NCBI RefSeq assembly: GCF_003245365.1
Contig: NZ_NBIU01000023.1
Location: 1-34,855 of the forward strand
Source: Helicobacter valdiviensis
GTDB taxonomy: Bacteria > Campylobacterota > Campylobacteria > Campylobacterales > Helicobacteraceae
DNA length: 34,855 nucleotides
Direction of reading: 5' to 3'
Below are positions 23,389-30,546 of the stretch, in pieces. The first letter of the stretch is position 1, and each line of letters opens with the position of its first letter. Made by a program: the position numbers and the translations under genes. The notes under the pieces were generated by a model. The model was not told the DNA's origin. It saw only the letters and a program-made list of their open reading frames with translations, and made no database searches.

Positions 23389-23397
23389 GGAGCTAGA
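23381..23397 (+). repeat. Third, 17-base fragment of the junction repeat
   Basis: CAAAGTAAGGAGCTAGA repeats part of the 101-bp junction and supplies the TAA stop of the detached module in a shifted frame. In the junction's own frame it continues as SKELELKKAREIRHSISDV before a stop. It suggests that another cassette once followed here. The rest of 23398-23549 holds no supported gene. Confidence 0.6.
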
Positions 23398-23549
23398 ACT
23401 AAAAAAAGCAAGGGAGATCCGACACTCCATTTCTGATGTGTAAATTTGCTAAGCAAAAACACCCTTCAGGTCGTGGCAAGTCTCACAAGTCTTGCGTTCT
23501 GCTCTTATGGTAGGCATTGTAGCATAAAAAGTAAAATTCTCATTATTTA

Positions 23550-23993
23550 TTATTGGTTGAGTTTTTGTCCTAGTTTTTGTCCTAGTTTTTGTCCTAAAAA
23601 TTGTGAGCTTATAACTCCTATTGAGGTTATAATCCCTGCAAAACCTAACCATGGATAACCTAAATATGCAAGAAAAGCACTAAAAATAAAACCTATTAAA
23701 ACTATAATAAAAGCAAATAATTGTCCTCTCTTAACATATTTAATTTGCTCGGGAGCTAAGTTTCTCATTGCTTCTTGGTTTTTGCTATCTTCTTCAATCA
23801 ATCTTTTTTCAATGTCTATAATGTGATTTGTTTGTTTTTCCATTAAAGAAAGACACTTTTCTTGCATTTCTTTGGATAGCTTTGGCAAACAATCAAACGA
23901 TGAATTTACATTAATAAAAGTATTGTTTTGTTGCTGAAGCGTAATTTTATTTTTGTTTTGTGATTTTTTTGTATTCGGCGTTATATTTCTCAT
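23550..23993 (-). CDS. DUF2335-like leftward membrane protein
   Basis: This 147-residue leftward protein starts with a polar Asn/Gln-rich segment, then a helix (LSKEMQEKCLSLMEKQTNHI ...), the motif YVKRGQLFAFIIVLIGFIFS and a second hydrophobic stretch (GFAGIITSIGVISSQFL). A charged helix, then RGQ, then two membrane spans is the plan of the DUF2335 membrane family, found in phages and mobile elements. The C-terminus is LGQK repeated three times, from a 12-bp tandem repeat. It overlaps the upstream leftward gene by 47 bases and probably shares its promoter at 24158-24163. It may be a lysogen membrane protein. Confidence 0.7.
   Translation of the reverse strand: MRNITPNTKKSQNKNKITLQQQNNTFINVNSSFDCLPKLSKEMQEKCLSLMEKQTNHIIDIEKRLIEEDSKNQEAMRNLAPEQIKYVKRGQLFAFIIVLIGFIFSAFLAYLGYPWLGFAGIITSIGVISSQFLGQKLGQKLGQKLNQ
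23561..23596. repeat. Three tandem 12-bp repeats
   Basis: GTTTTTGTCCTA occurs three times in a row. On the minus strand it encodes L-G-Q-K three times at the C-terminus of the DUF2335-like protein. Because the unit is 12 bp, slippage changes the tail by four residues without breaking the frame. Confidence 0.9.
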
Positions 23994-24132
23994 CGCTATG
24001 TTTTCTTAAATCTTCTGATTTTTTGTAAAAATCATCTATCATTGTTTTTCTTTCTTTTAAAGATATGGCATTAAGGATATTTGCATTAAACATATTTGTA
24101 AAGCCATATAAAAAAGCATTTATGTTTGACAT
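23947..24132 (-). CDS. Small leftward protein (61 aa) preceding the DUF2335-like gene
   Basis: ATG at 24132 is preceded on the minus strand by AAGGAG and a TATAAT box (24158-24163). The product (MSNINAFLYGFTNMFNANIL ... ERKTMIDDFYKKSEDLRKHS ...) has an amphipathic start and a charged helical tail. No family is recognised. It is the first gene of the leftward two-gene island and overlaps the second by 47 bases. Confidence 0.6.
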   Translation of the reverse strand: MSNINAFLYGFTNMFNANILNAISLKERKTMIDDFYKKSEDLRKHSDEKYNAEYKKITKQK

Positions 24133-24157
24133 TTTTACTCCTTAAATCTTTAAAATT

Positions 24158-24163
24158 ATTATA
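24158..24163 (-). promoter_or_regulatory. -10 box for the leftward island 23550-24132
   Basis: On the minus strand TATAAT lies about 26 bases upstream of the ATG at 24132, with AAGGAG between. The DNA upstream is T-rich in phase, and no -35 box is seen, as expected of epsilonproteobacterial sigma-70 promoters. Confidence 0.55.
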
Positions 24164-24282
24164 AAATAAAAAAACTTAAAAACAATAAATAGACTTATTG
24201 ATTTTTGTTTTTTGTGTCTTTTTAAAATTTCATAAATTTAAAAAATAATACCTAATAAAGCCTTAAAAGAAAAAGTAGATAT

Positions 24283-24335
24283 AGAGTTTTAATGGAGTGT
24301 TTTTAAGACACTTTAACTCTCTAAGTCTATTTTTT
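24283..24335 (+). terminator. Nested hairpin with T-run in the divergent gap 24133-24418
   Basis: AGAGTT (24283-24288) pairs with AACTCT (24315-24320), enclosing AGTGT (24296-24300) with ACACT (24308-24312). TTTTTT follows at 24330-24335. It would end rightward transcripts coming from the giant-gene side before the virion genes. The rest of this 286-base gap is AT-rich and probably holds the rightward promoter for 24419. Confidence 0.55.
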
Positions 24336-24418
24336 GTAAAAAGCAAAATCAACCTTTAACCCTTAAAAATTCCATCTTTTTAATTTAAAATATCTAAAAT
24401 TAATAAAAAGGATAAACA

Positions 24419-24868
24419 ATGAATACAATGTTATTAGGTAGCGGGGGGGGGGGGCATTTAGCTTCTAATGGAAAAGTTTATAACAATAAAATCACTCTTA
24501 AGTTAGAAAATACCACTCCTTATTCCTCTTCTTTATTTGATGGTAATAGAAGTTTTTTTATAGAAGCATATACTTATTTTAAAACAAGCTCTCCCATTAC
24601 GATTAATATACCTATTTTACAGCCATATCCTAAAGATATAGTTTTTGGTTGTGATGGTTTTGATTTTCGCACCGCTAAATCACAACTTATTTTTAATCTT
24701 GTTGAAACTTACTCTAATAGAAGAGTTTTTACAACAACACCTTTAAAACAAAGCTGGGAAATAAAGCTTGTATCTAAAATTTTTCTTGCTTGTAGAAATA
24801 CTGCTAATGCTCTTTTTGTAAGTGAGTTATCCAATCTTGTATGCGATGTTAATTTGTATTGGAATTAG
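24419..24868 (+). CDS. Phase-variable small virion-type protein, ON state
   Basis: ATG 24419 follows AAGGATAAACA. The product has 149 residues: MNTMLLGS, then four glycines from a 12-G tract (24443-24454), then HLASNGKVYNNK and a beta-rich body, ending CDVNLYWN. A gene at 32272 has the same leader, the same MLLG-Gly-LASN.K.Y.NK start and a similar end (SNITLYWDS). A change of one or two G would frameshift at codon ~12, so the tract is a translational switch. The coiled-coil protein follows directly. A surface-exposed fibre-associated or head-decoration role, and hence variable host recognition or immunity, is inferred from context. Confidence 0.75.
   Translation: MNTMLLGSGGGGHLASNGKVYNNKITLKLENTTPYSSSLFDGNRSFFIEAYTYFKTSSPITINIPILQPYPKDIVFGCDGFDFRTAKSQLIFNLVETYSNRRVFTTTPLKQSWEIKLVSKIFLACRNTANALFVSELSNLVCDVNLYWN
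24443..24454 (+). repeat. Poly-G tract of 12, ON length
   Basis: Twelve consecutive G begin 24 bases after the A of the start codon. With 12 (or 9, 15) G the 149-residue frame is open. Long poly-G or poly-C tracts are the standard slipped-strand switches of Helicobacter and Campylobacter. The observed length may be a population consensus. Confidence 0.9.
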
Positions 24869-24873
24869 TTTTA

Positions 24874-24927
24874 ACCCTTTAATTTAAGATTTTTAAATTT
24901 TAAAATCTTTTTAAAAATTTAAAGGGT
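24874..24927 (+). promoter_or_regulatory. Inverted repeat covering the ribosome site of the coiled-coil gene
   Basis: ACCCTTTAA (24874-24882) pairs with TTAAAGGGT (24919-24927), and AAGATTTT (24886-24893) with AAAATCTT (24902-24909). The right arm contains AAAGGG, the ribosome site of the TTG start at 24933. The structure lies between the poly-G gene's stop and the next start, so translation of the fibre-like protein may depend on ribosomes leaving the upstream gene, or the hairpin may act as an intercistronic attenuator. Confidence 0.5.
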
Positions 24928-24932
24928 AAAAA

Positions 24933-26759
24933 TTGCAAGAGCTTTTAGAGAAACTAGATTCAAATAATTTAAAGATTTCACAAATAGAAAGCAAGATTAA
25001 AGATATTGAAAAAGCACCCGAATTAACTCAAAGCCTAGAGGGGCAAAACCATACAAAAGCAATACGATTTTTAGATACTTATCCCTTTTTTAAAGTTACA
25101 CAGGGTGCTAGTGGCTATGCAGATACAGGAAGATTTAAATGCAATATGTCTCTTAGTGGTAAAGCTCTTGATGGAAAGAATGATTATAATATCAATGTAA
25201 TTAGAACCATTGCTTATAGAGAGGGCTATGGAAGCAATGCTATTAAAAATGGGGGTTCAGGCTCTGCAAATGATGCTTTGCATTGTTGGTTTATGGCAAA
25301 TAGCAATAATTATCAAGCATGTATAGAGCATTTTAAAAACAATGTAAGTATAGGAGAGGCAATAAGTTCGCAAGAGGAGTATTTAGAGGCTAATCCTAGC
25401 TATAAAACTTACCAATATGGCGAGAATTTTAAAGATCTTTATGATTTAAACCTAACAAGCAAAACAATTTTAGAACTTTATGAAGCTAAAAAAAGCGAAG
25501 TTTTAACACAGCTAAACTTAGAACTAAGCACATTAAAAGAAGAAAACATTAGCATACTTTCAGAAATTGAAGCTATCAAAGTAGCCATAGAAGAAGAACT
25601 AAAACAAAGCGAAGAGAATTTAGCACAAAAAGAAGAAGAATTAAAAAGGCTAGAAGAACAAAACGCAAATGTTTTAGAACAAATCAAACAAGCTCAAGTT
25701 CAAATTAAAGAACTAGAAGAACAAATTAAAGCCTTAGAGGAGCAAATAGAGCAATTACCTAGCAATGAAGAGATTTTAAAAGAGTTACAAGAGAGGATTA
25801 AAGAACTTCTTGCACTAAAAGCACAAAAAGAAGAAGAGTTGGCAAATGTAAATGAAGAAATTAACACACTTAATTCCAAAATACAAGAATTAGAACAGCA
25901 AATAAGAGAACTAGATGCTTCTTTAAAAAGTGCAAAAGAGACTAAAAATGCACTAGAAGAACAAATCCACTCCCTTTCTTTAGAAATTACAAATAAAGAA
26001 CAAGAAATTGCCTCTTTAGAGCAAGAATTAGAAACTTTAAATCTACAAAAAAAAGAGCATGAGCAAACATTGCAACAAAAAACACAAGATTTAAACTCTC
26101 TTAAAGTTAGTAAAGATGAAATTTTAAATCAAATAGAAAGCATAAATACAGAAATTACAAAAATACAAGAACAAATTAATCTGCTAAGACAAGAGATGCA
26201 CACACTAAATTTAAGATTGCAAAGTTTAAAAGAGGAAATAGAAAGCAAAAAAGAGGAAGAAGAAAAATTAAGGCTAGAAGAAAAAGCAAAGCTAGAAGAG
26301 ATTGCAAGATTAGAAGAAGAGCTAAAAAAATTGGGAAATCAAGAATTGTTAGAAAGAATTAAACAATTAGAACAAAGAATTAAAGAATTACAAGAGCTTT
26401 TAAGTCTAAGTCCTGAAAGCTTAGAGAGAAAAATTGCAATTTTACAAAATACTATTAAGAATTTAGAGGAGCAGATACAAAAAATGCTTTCTTTGCAAAA
26501 AGAATGCGAGGAGCTAACAGAGCTTAAAACCAAATTAGAAGAAGAATTAGAGAGATTAAAGGAGCTAGTGAATTCTTTTAACTTAGAAGAGTTATTGGAG
26601 CAAATTAAACATTTAAAGGAGGAGATTAAAAAAATACATGAGGAAAAATTAGAGTTAAACGATGATATTTTTATGCTTTTAGGAAAAAGAGAGTTACTAG
26701 AACAACAACTTAAGAAATTAGAAGAAGAAATTTTAAAAATTAAGGAGTTAATACCATAG
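24933..26759 (+). CDS. Long coiled-coil, fibre-like virion protein candidate
   Basis: The start is TTG at 24933 after AAAGGGTAAAAA, the only good ribosome site. The 608 residues fall into a short helix (1-30), a globular part of ~30-170 rich in aromatics, Gly and Asn (TKAIRFLDTYPFFKVTQGAS ... GGSGSANDALHCWFMANSNN), then ~430 residues of uninterrupted heptad repeats rich in Glu, Leu, Lys and Gln. A long rod with a small head fits a phage fibre or tape-like structural protein, but no family is recognised. It follows the phase-variable gene and may be translationally linked to it. The last codons and the stop lie in a duplicated junction (26728-26757). Confidence 0.65.
   Translation: MQELLEKLDSNNLKISQIESKIKDIEKAPELTQSLEGQNHTKAIRFLDTYPFFKVTQGASGYADTGRFKCNMSLSGKALDGKNDYNINVIRTIAYREGYGSNAIKNGGSGSANDALHCWFMANSNNYQACIEHFKNNVSIGEAISSQEEYLEANPSYKTYQYGENFKDLYDLNLTSKTILELYEAKKSEVLTQLNLELSTLKEENISILSEIEAIKVAIEEELKQSEENLAQKEEELKRLEEQNANVLEQIKQAQVQIKELEEQIKALEEQIEQLPSNEEILKELQERIKELLALKAQKEEELANVNEEINTLNSKIQELEQQIRELDASLKSAKETKNALEEQIHSLSLEITNKEQEIASLEQELETLNLQKKEHEQTLQQKTQDLNSLKVSKDEILNQIESINTEITKIQEQINLLRQEMHTLNLRLQSLKEEIESKKEEEEKLRLEEKAKLEEIARLEEELKKLGNQELLERIKQLEQRIKELQELLSLSPESLERKIAILQNTIKNLEEQIQKMLSLQKECEELTELKTKLEEELERLKELVNSFNLEELLEQIKHLKEEIKKIHEEKLELNDDIFMLLGKRELLEQQLKKLEEEILKIKELIP
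26728..26757 (+). repeat. 30-bp direct duplication, left flank of palindromic copy 3
   Basis: Identical to 27006-27035, running from AAATTTTAAAAATT through AAGGAG to ATACCAT. The left copy codes for the last residues of the coiled-coil protein and is followed by AGTTTA. The right copy is followed by GATAGTTTA. The two palindromic units lie between. Without the insert, the coiled-coil gene would end in a TGA overlapping the ATG of the next gene. Confidence 0.9.
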
Positions 26760-26765
26760 TTTAAA

Positions 26766-26992
26766 AGAGCGAAGCTCCCCGCAAGCGTAGCGTAGTGGGA
26801 CGGGGGCTTCAGGTGGGTGCAGGGAGTGGAACTCCCGCTCGTAAAGAGGGGCTTTGCTCCTCTGCGAAGTTAAAACAAGAGCGAAGCTCCCCGCAAGCGT
26901 AGCGTAGTGGCGCGGAGCCTTCAGGGGATTTGAAAGGACAGCCTGCTGTCCTTCATCGCAAGAGGAGGCTTTGCCTTCTCGCGAAGTTAAAA
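26766..26992 (+). repeat. Structured palindromic element, tandem pair of units (copy 3)
   Basis: Units 26766-26874 and 26878-26992. The first carries CCCCGCAAGCG...GTGGGACGGGG, GGGAGTGGAACTCCC and GAGGGGCTTTGCTCCTC. The second carries GGACAGCCTGCTGTCC and GAGGAGGCTTTGCCTTCTC. Both close with GCGAAGTTAAAA. The pair fills the 274-base gap 26760-27033 together with the right 30-bp duplicate. The ribosome site of the next gene lies just after it. Confidence 0.88.
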
Positions 26993-27005
26993 TAAGAAAA
27001 GAAAT

Positions 27006-27035
27006 AAATTTTAAAAATTAAGGAGTTAATACCAT
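27006..27035 (+). repeat. 30-bp direct duplication, right flank of palindromic copy 3
   Basis: Right-hand partner of 26728-26757. It contains AAGGAG, the ribosome site, and the start codon region of the gene at 27034, so this copy is the functional one for that gene. Confidence 0.9.
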
Positions 27036-27489
27036 GATAGTTTATTTTAATTTAAGTGCTTTTATTTATCTAGGAGAGGAAACCTACAAATTAAGAGATG
27101 AAAAAGGACGCACAAGTCTTTTAAATAAAGGCGATATTGTGCTTTTAAAAGATGATTTTAGGGCAAAATATCTTGAATACAAAAAAAATCTTTTTCAAAA
27201 ATGCGAGATACATTCTACTTTGAAAGATGTATTATCAAAAGATGATAAAAAAGAAAACATAGAAGAAGAAAGAGAAGAACCTCAAAAAGACAAAGAGGCA
27301 ATGAGTGAGGTTATCTCTTTGCAAAATGAAATAGAACAAGAAGAACAAGAAGAACAAGAAGCAGAGGAGCTAAAAGCAAGTGAGGAAACTCCACAAAATA
27401 ACACAGATTTGCATTTGCCTTTATATCCTCCAACACAAAGGGAGCTTTTACCTTTACCCAAAAAGACAAGTAAAAAACCTAAAAATTAG
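27034..27489 (+). CDS. Acidic hypothetical virion-region protein (151 aa)
   Basis: ATG 27034 follows AAGGAG within the duplicated junction. Residues 1-60 form a compact beta-like part (MIVYFNLSAFIYLGEETYKL ... KGDIVLLKDDF). Residues ~65-125 are extremely acidic with Glu-Gln runs (EQEEQEEQEAEEL). The end is Pro- and Lys-rich. No family is recognised. The layout of small domain plus disordered tail is common for phage head or chaperone proteins. It lies directly upstream of other head genes. Confidence 0.6.
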   Translation: MIVYFNLSAFIYLGEETYKLRDEKGRTSLLNKGDIVLLKDDFRAKYLEYKKNLFQKCEIHSTLKDVLSKDDKKENIEEEREEPQKDKEAMSEVISLQNEIEQEEQEEQEAEELKASEETPQNNTDLHLPLYPPTQRELLPLPKKTSKKPKN

Positions 27490-27502
27490 CTAGGAGTTGC
27501 CC

Positions 27503-28279
27503 ATGCATATTGATGATTTTGCTACCAATCTAAAAAAAATACAAGATAGTATTTTTGGATCGGAATTTTCTAGACATTTAAAGATTTATAACTTTGATGC
27601 ACAAACTCTAAGTGGGATTATGGTGCAGATTTTACAAGTTTCTATGCAAGGCGCTTTAAGCTTAAAAGAGCAAGAATTTAAAGAAAGGGAAATTTCTTTA
27701 GGGGAAGAAAAACTGCGCCAAGAGCTAGAAATTACTACTAATGCTTCAAAAATCACAAATAAAATCAATCTTGCAGAAGCCCTAAAGAGCTTAATACAAG
27801 CAGAGAGTATGTTAAAAAGTGTAAATGATAATGCCACAATCAATAAAGCAAATGCTTATGTAGGTATGTTAAATGTCGTAGGAAACGCCGAGCAGAGTGC
27901 GGCTATTGCTCCACATACTCCTAATGTAGTTAAAGTTATTGATGATATTGTTACTAAGGATTTGAAGCTTTATGAGCCTTTGCTTAGCTCTTTAGCAGAT
28001 GAGATTAAAAAGAATATTCAAATTAATGAGGACGCAAAAGAAGTTTTTATCTTTTGCCCTAAGCTTACTCTCATACCAAAAGAGCGTGTTAGGATTTTGG
28101 GTTTTTCTACTTATTCAAACAACGAAGTTAAGTTTGTTATTGGAGATAAAGAAATACAAGCAAGAACTTATGATTTTTATTCAGAAGTTGAAGGCACATT
28201 TTTGGTTAAATTTTGTGCTAAAAATCAAGAGGGTAGTTGGGTAGAGGACAAAATTACAATAGAGGTTAAAGAGTCCTAA
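27503..28279 (+). CDS. Hypothetical head-region protein with helical N-part and beta-sandwich-like C-part
   Basis: I chose ATG 27503, because TAGGAG lies 6-7 bases before it, rather than TTG 27497. Residues ~1-150 are helical with a coiled coil (LKEQEFKEREISLGEEKLRQ). Residues ~175-258 (VFIFCPKLTLIPKERVRILG ... FVIGDKEIQARTYDF ... ITIEVKES) alternate strands as in Ig-like phage domains. No family is recognised. The position just before the scaffold and capsid genes suggests a structural or connector role. Confidence 0.6.
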   Translation: MHIDDFATNLKKIQDSIFGSEFSRHLKIYNFDAQTLSGIMVQILQVSMQGALSLKEQEFKEREISLGEEKLRQELEITTNASKITNKINLAEALKSLIQAESMLKSVNDNATINKANAYVGMLNVVGNAEQSAAIAPHTPNVVKVIDDIVTKDLKLYEPLLSSLADEIKKNIQINEDAKEVFIFCPKLTLIPKERVRILGFSTYSNNEVKFVIGDKEIQARTYDFYSEVEGTFLVKFCAKNQEGSWVEDKITIEVKES

Positions 28280-28346
28280 ATTTTTTAACCCTTTTTTTAA
28301 AAAACCTTATTTTTTAAAATACAGCTAAATTTTATAAGGAGCTTTG

Positions 28347-28883
28347 ATGAATGAGTTTGATACACAAGAAGAAGAAAAAGAATTAGCAGCTTTAAGTGCT
28401 GAGATAGAGCAGATACAAGCTAGTTTGGAAGCGGATTTTGTAGGTTATGCAGTTGAAAACACCACCGAAGAAGATGAAAACCTATTTTTTGATAATAGAG
28501 CGGAATTTTATACAAGGCTTTTAGAGAAGCAAAATGCTTTTTTTGAAGAGAAAATCGCAAACAAGCAAAAAAGAGTAGGGGAGCTTCAAACAAGCATTCA
28601 AGAAAAAAAGACACTAGGAGCAGTTGAAGCTGCCAAAAATGAGTTTTTAAAGGCTAATCCTAATGTAGATATTAACGCATTAATGCAGTTTTTTATAGAA
28701 GACTTGCCACCAAAAGTTAAAGCAAGTTTAGAAAAGCTAGAGCCTTTAGAATTCTTTAATGCACTCTATAAGCTTTTTTTAGAAGCAAATGACAAAAAAG
28801 AAGAGTTGCCCCAAAAATTAGAGGGTGTAAGTGCGGAGGCACAAAGCAATGGTGGGGATGATAACCCATTAAATCGTTATTAA
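28347..28883 (+). CDS. Capsid scaffolding protein candidate
   Basis: I start at ATG 28347, with AAGGAG at 28336-28341, rather than the adjacent TTG. The 178-residue product is acidic and almost entirely helical (EEEKELAALSAEIEQIQASL ... KKTLGAVEAAKNEFLKANPN), lacks cysteine and ends in a flexible Asn/Gly tail (SNGGDDNPLNRY). It lies 9 bases before the major capsid gene. Size, acidity, coiled-coil content and position match scaffolding proteins that guide capsid assembly. No sequence motif proves it. Confidence 0.6.
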   Translation: MNEFDTQEEEKELAALSAEIEQIQASLEADFVGYAVENTTEEDENLFFDNRAEFYTRLLEKQNAFFEEKIANKQKRVGELQTSIQEKKTLGAVEAAKNEFLKANPNVDINALMQFFIEDLPPKVKASLEKLEPLEFFNALYKLFLEANDKKEELPQKLEGVSAEAQSNGGDDNPLNRY

Positions 28884-28892
28884 GGAGAAAAT

Positions 28893-30077
28893 ATGCCATT
28901 AGATTTTAATAGAATTAATATTGCAGGTTGGGAGAGTGATCCAAATGTAGCTGTTTCTATTGCTAAAGAGATTGAGAGAGTAAGTTGGGAAGAAAGCCCA
29001 TTTGAACCATTTGTTGGGCGTGGAGAAGATAGAGGAATTAAAGTTTTTGAGGTGGGAGATACTGCGCCTTGTCGCCCTAGACTTCGCCCTAAATTAAATG
29101 GTGCAGGAGTTGAGGGAAATGCAGATTTTGAAACAAATCTAGATAACTTTGAGATTCTAACCCAAACAATGTTTCCTAAAGTCGTAGGAAATGCGATTAA
29201 GAGTGAGATTGTTTTTTATCAAAAAATGAAGAATATTGATTTTATAAAAGAATCTGGTGAGGGTTTAAAAACTTGGGCAAGAGAAAAAAGAGATAAAAAT
29301 ATCGTTTGTGCGCTAAGTAATGATTTTACAAATATTGTGGTTTGTGATAGTGTTAATGGCTATAAAGATACTACAAGCGAAAAAAGTGTGCAAGATGCCA
29401 CCAAAAAAATCGTTAAAGGCGATGTTTTGAATGTTAGAGCCATTAGGCGCACAATTTTTATGGCAAGAACTGGTCTTAGATACAATGGAGAAAGAGCTTT
29501 TCCAATTAAGCCCATTAGAGCAGAAACTAAAAGCGAGAAAGGATTTTTAGCAAGAGTTTATAATTATGCTTTCTTGGTAGATAGCTATGGTGCAAGTCAA
29601 TTAAGACAAGATCCTGAGTGGATTGAGTTGCAAAAAATGGATAAAAGAGGAGAACTTAATAATCTCTTTACTGGATATTTAGGGATTGTAGATGGTTGCC
29701 CTATTGTTGATGTAGGTTCTTGGAGTGATGTTCAAGTAGGACTTTTAAACTCTGATGTAAGCGATAGTTCTTTTATGCAAAATATAAATCGCCAAAACCA
29801 CACAGGGCAAAACATCACCCCACCTAGTTTTTATACTGGCGATCAAGCTTTGTGTTTGGGTGCTTTAGTTGGAGCTTCTGCTCTTATTCTTGCAGGCAAT
29901 CCTGAACCTAAATTTTATATGGGTAAAGATGACTTAGATAGAAAAACAATTTGTGGAATTGATAGAGTTCTATCTATCGCAAAAGGTAGATTTGTAACAG
30001 ATGAAGAGGGGAGTTTAAGTATTTACAATAATACAGATTATGCAGTAATTGGTCTTGCTTACTCTAAAGAGAGTTAA
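28893..30077 (+). CDS. Major capsid protein, N4-gp56/DUF4043-like
   Basis: The 394-residue protein resembles the N4-gp56 (DUF4043) capsid family. Its N-terminal region has SPFEPFVGRGEDRGIKVFEV, then QTMFPKVVGNAIKSE, LKTWAREKRDKNIVCALSND, and the late YMGKDDLDRKTICGIDRVLS. This family has an HK97-like fold in podovirus-type and related phages. AAGGAG precedes the ATG, and the scaffold candidate is 9 bases upstream. An inverted repeat follows the stop. It should form the main shell of the head. Confidence 0.75.
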   Translation: MPLDFNRINIAGWESDPNVAVSIAKEIERVSWEESPFEPFVGRGEDRGIKVFEVGDTAPCRPRLRPKLNGAGVEGNADFETNLDNFEILTQTMFPKVVGNAIKSEIVFYQKMKNIDFIKESGEGLKTWAREKRDKNIVCALSNDFTNIVVCDSVNGYKDTTSEKSVQDATKKIVKGDVLNVRAIRRTIFMARTGLRYNGERAFPIKPIRAETKSEKGFLARVYNYAFLVDSYGASQLRQDPEWIELQKMDKRGELNNLFTGYLGIVDGCPIVDVGSWSDVQVGLLNSDVSDSSFMQNINRQNHTGQNITPPSFYTGDQALCLGALVGASALILAGNPEPKFYMGKDDLDRKTICGIDRVLSIAKGRFVTDEEGSLSIYNNTDYAVIGLAYSKES

Positions 30078-30091
30078 AAGATTAAAAACTC

Positions 30092-30144
30092 CCACTATTG
30101 CACTAAGAGCTACTAGAATTTAGGTTTTAGTTTTGCAATAGTGG
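30092..30144. other. Inverted repeat after the capsid gene
   Basis: CCACTATTGC (30092-30101) and GCAATAGTGG (30135-30144) form ten perfect pairs around a 33-base loop that includes CTAA...TTAG. No T-run follows, so it is not a classical terminator. It may protect or attenuate the capsid mRNA relative to the downstream gene, or act as a processing site. Confidence 0.55.
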
Positions 30145-30187
30145 ATAGATAGGCAAGATTATACGAATTTAATTTAAAGGACAAAGA

Positions 30188-30544
30188 ATGAAACAAAAGG
30201 TGCATAATGTATCTTATTTAGCAGTAACTACTCTTAATTTAAAAGATTTAAAGTCAAGTGAAGTAATCGCTTTTCCATTAGGTGCAGAGATTTGTGATGT
30301 AAGTTTAGAGGTGCAAGAGGCAGGCGATGCTGGTTTAACTTGTAATTTAGGACTTTTGGGCAGTGAAGATTTTTTTGCCAATGGCATTGATTTAAGCACA
30401 ATAGGACATCATAGCTCAAGCATAAAGCATACTTGCAAAGATAAAGGTGCAATTACAATAACACCTAGTAGTGTAGCCACCAAAGGAAGCGTAAAAATAA
30501 GAGTGTTTTACTTTTTGCCAAGCACAATTTTAGCAGAGTATTAA
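30188..30544 (+). CDS. Small head protein, decoration-protein candidate
   Basis: The 118-residue protein is beta-rich, contains short hydrophobic strands (SEVIAFPLGAEICDVSLEVQ, SVKIRVFYFLPSTI) and ends ILAEY. AAAGGACAAAG precedes the ATG. It lies ~110 bases after the capsid gene, the usual place of a capsid decoration or cement protein. No specific family motif is recognised, so the role rests on position and size. Confidence 0.55.
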   Translation: MKQKVHNVSYLAVTTLNLKDLKSSEVIAFPLGAEICDVSLEVQEAGDAGLTCNLGLLGSEDFFANGIDLSTIGHHSSSIKHTCKDKGAITITPSSVATKGSVKIRVFYFLPSTILAEY

Positions 30545-30546
30545 GA

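Noticed and set aside
23449-23652. Leftward frame ending in a CETCH (cytochrome-like CxxCH) motif
   Set aside because: It overlaps the DUF2335-like gene in another frame, has Lys/Thr repeats from the 12-bp tandem repeat, and shows no signal peptide. The CxxCH is probably chance.
24933-25450. Possible diversity-generating retroelement target in the fibre-like protein
   Set aside because: No reverse transcriptase gene and no template repeat were found in the window.
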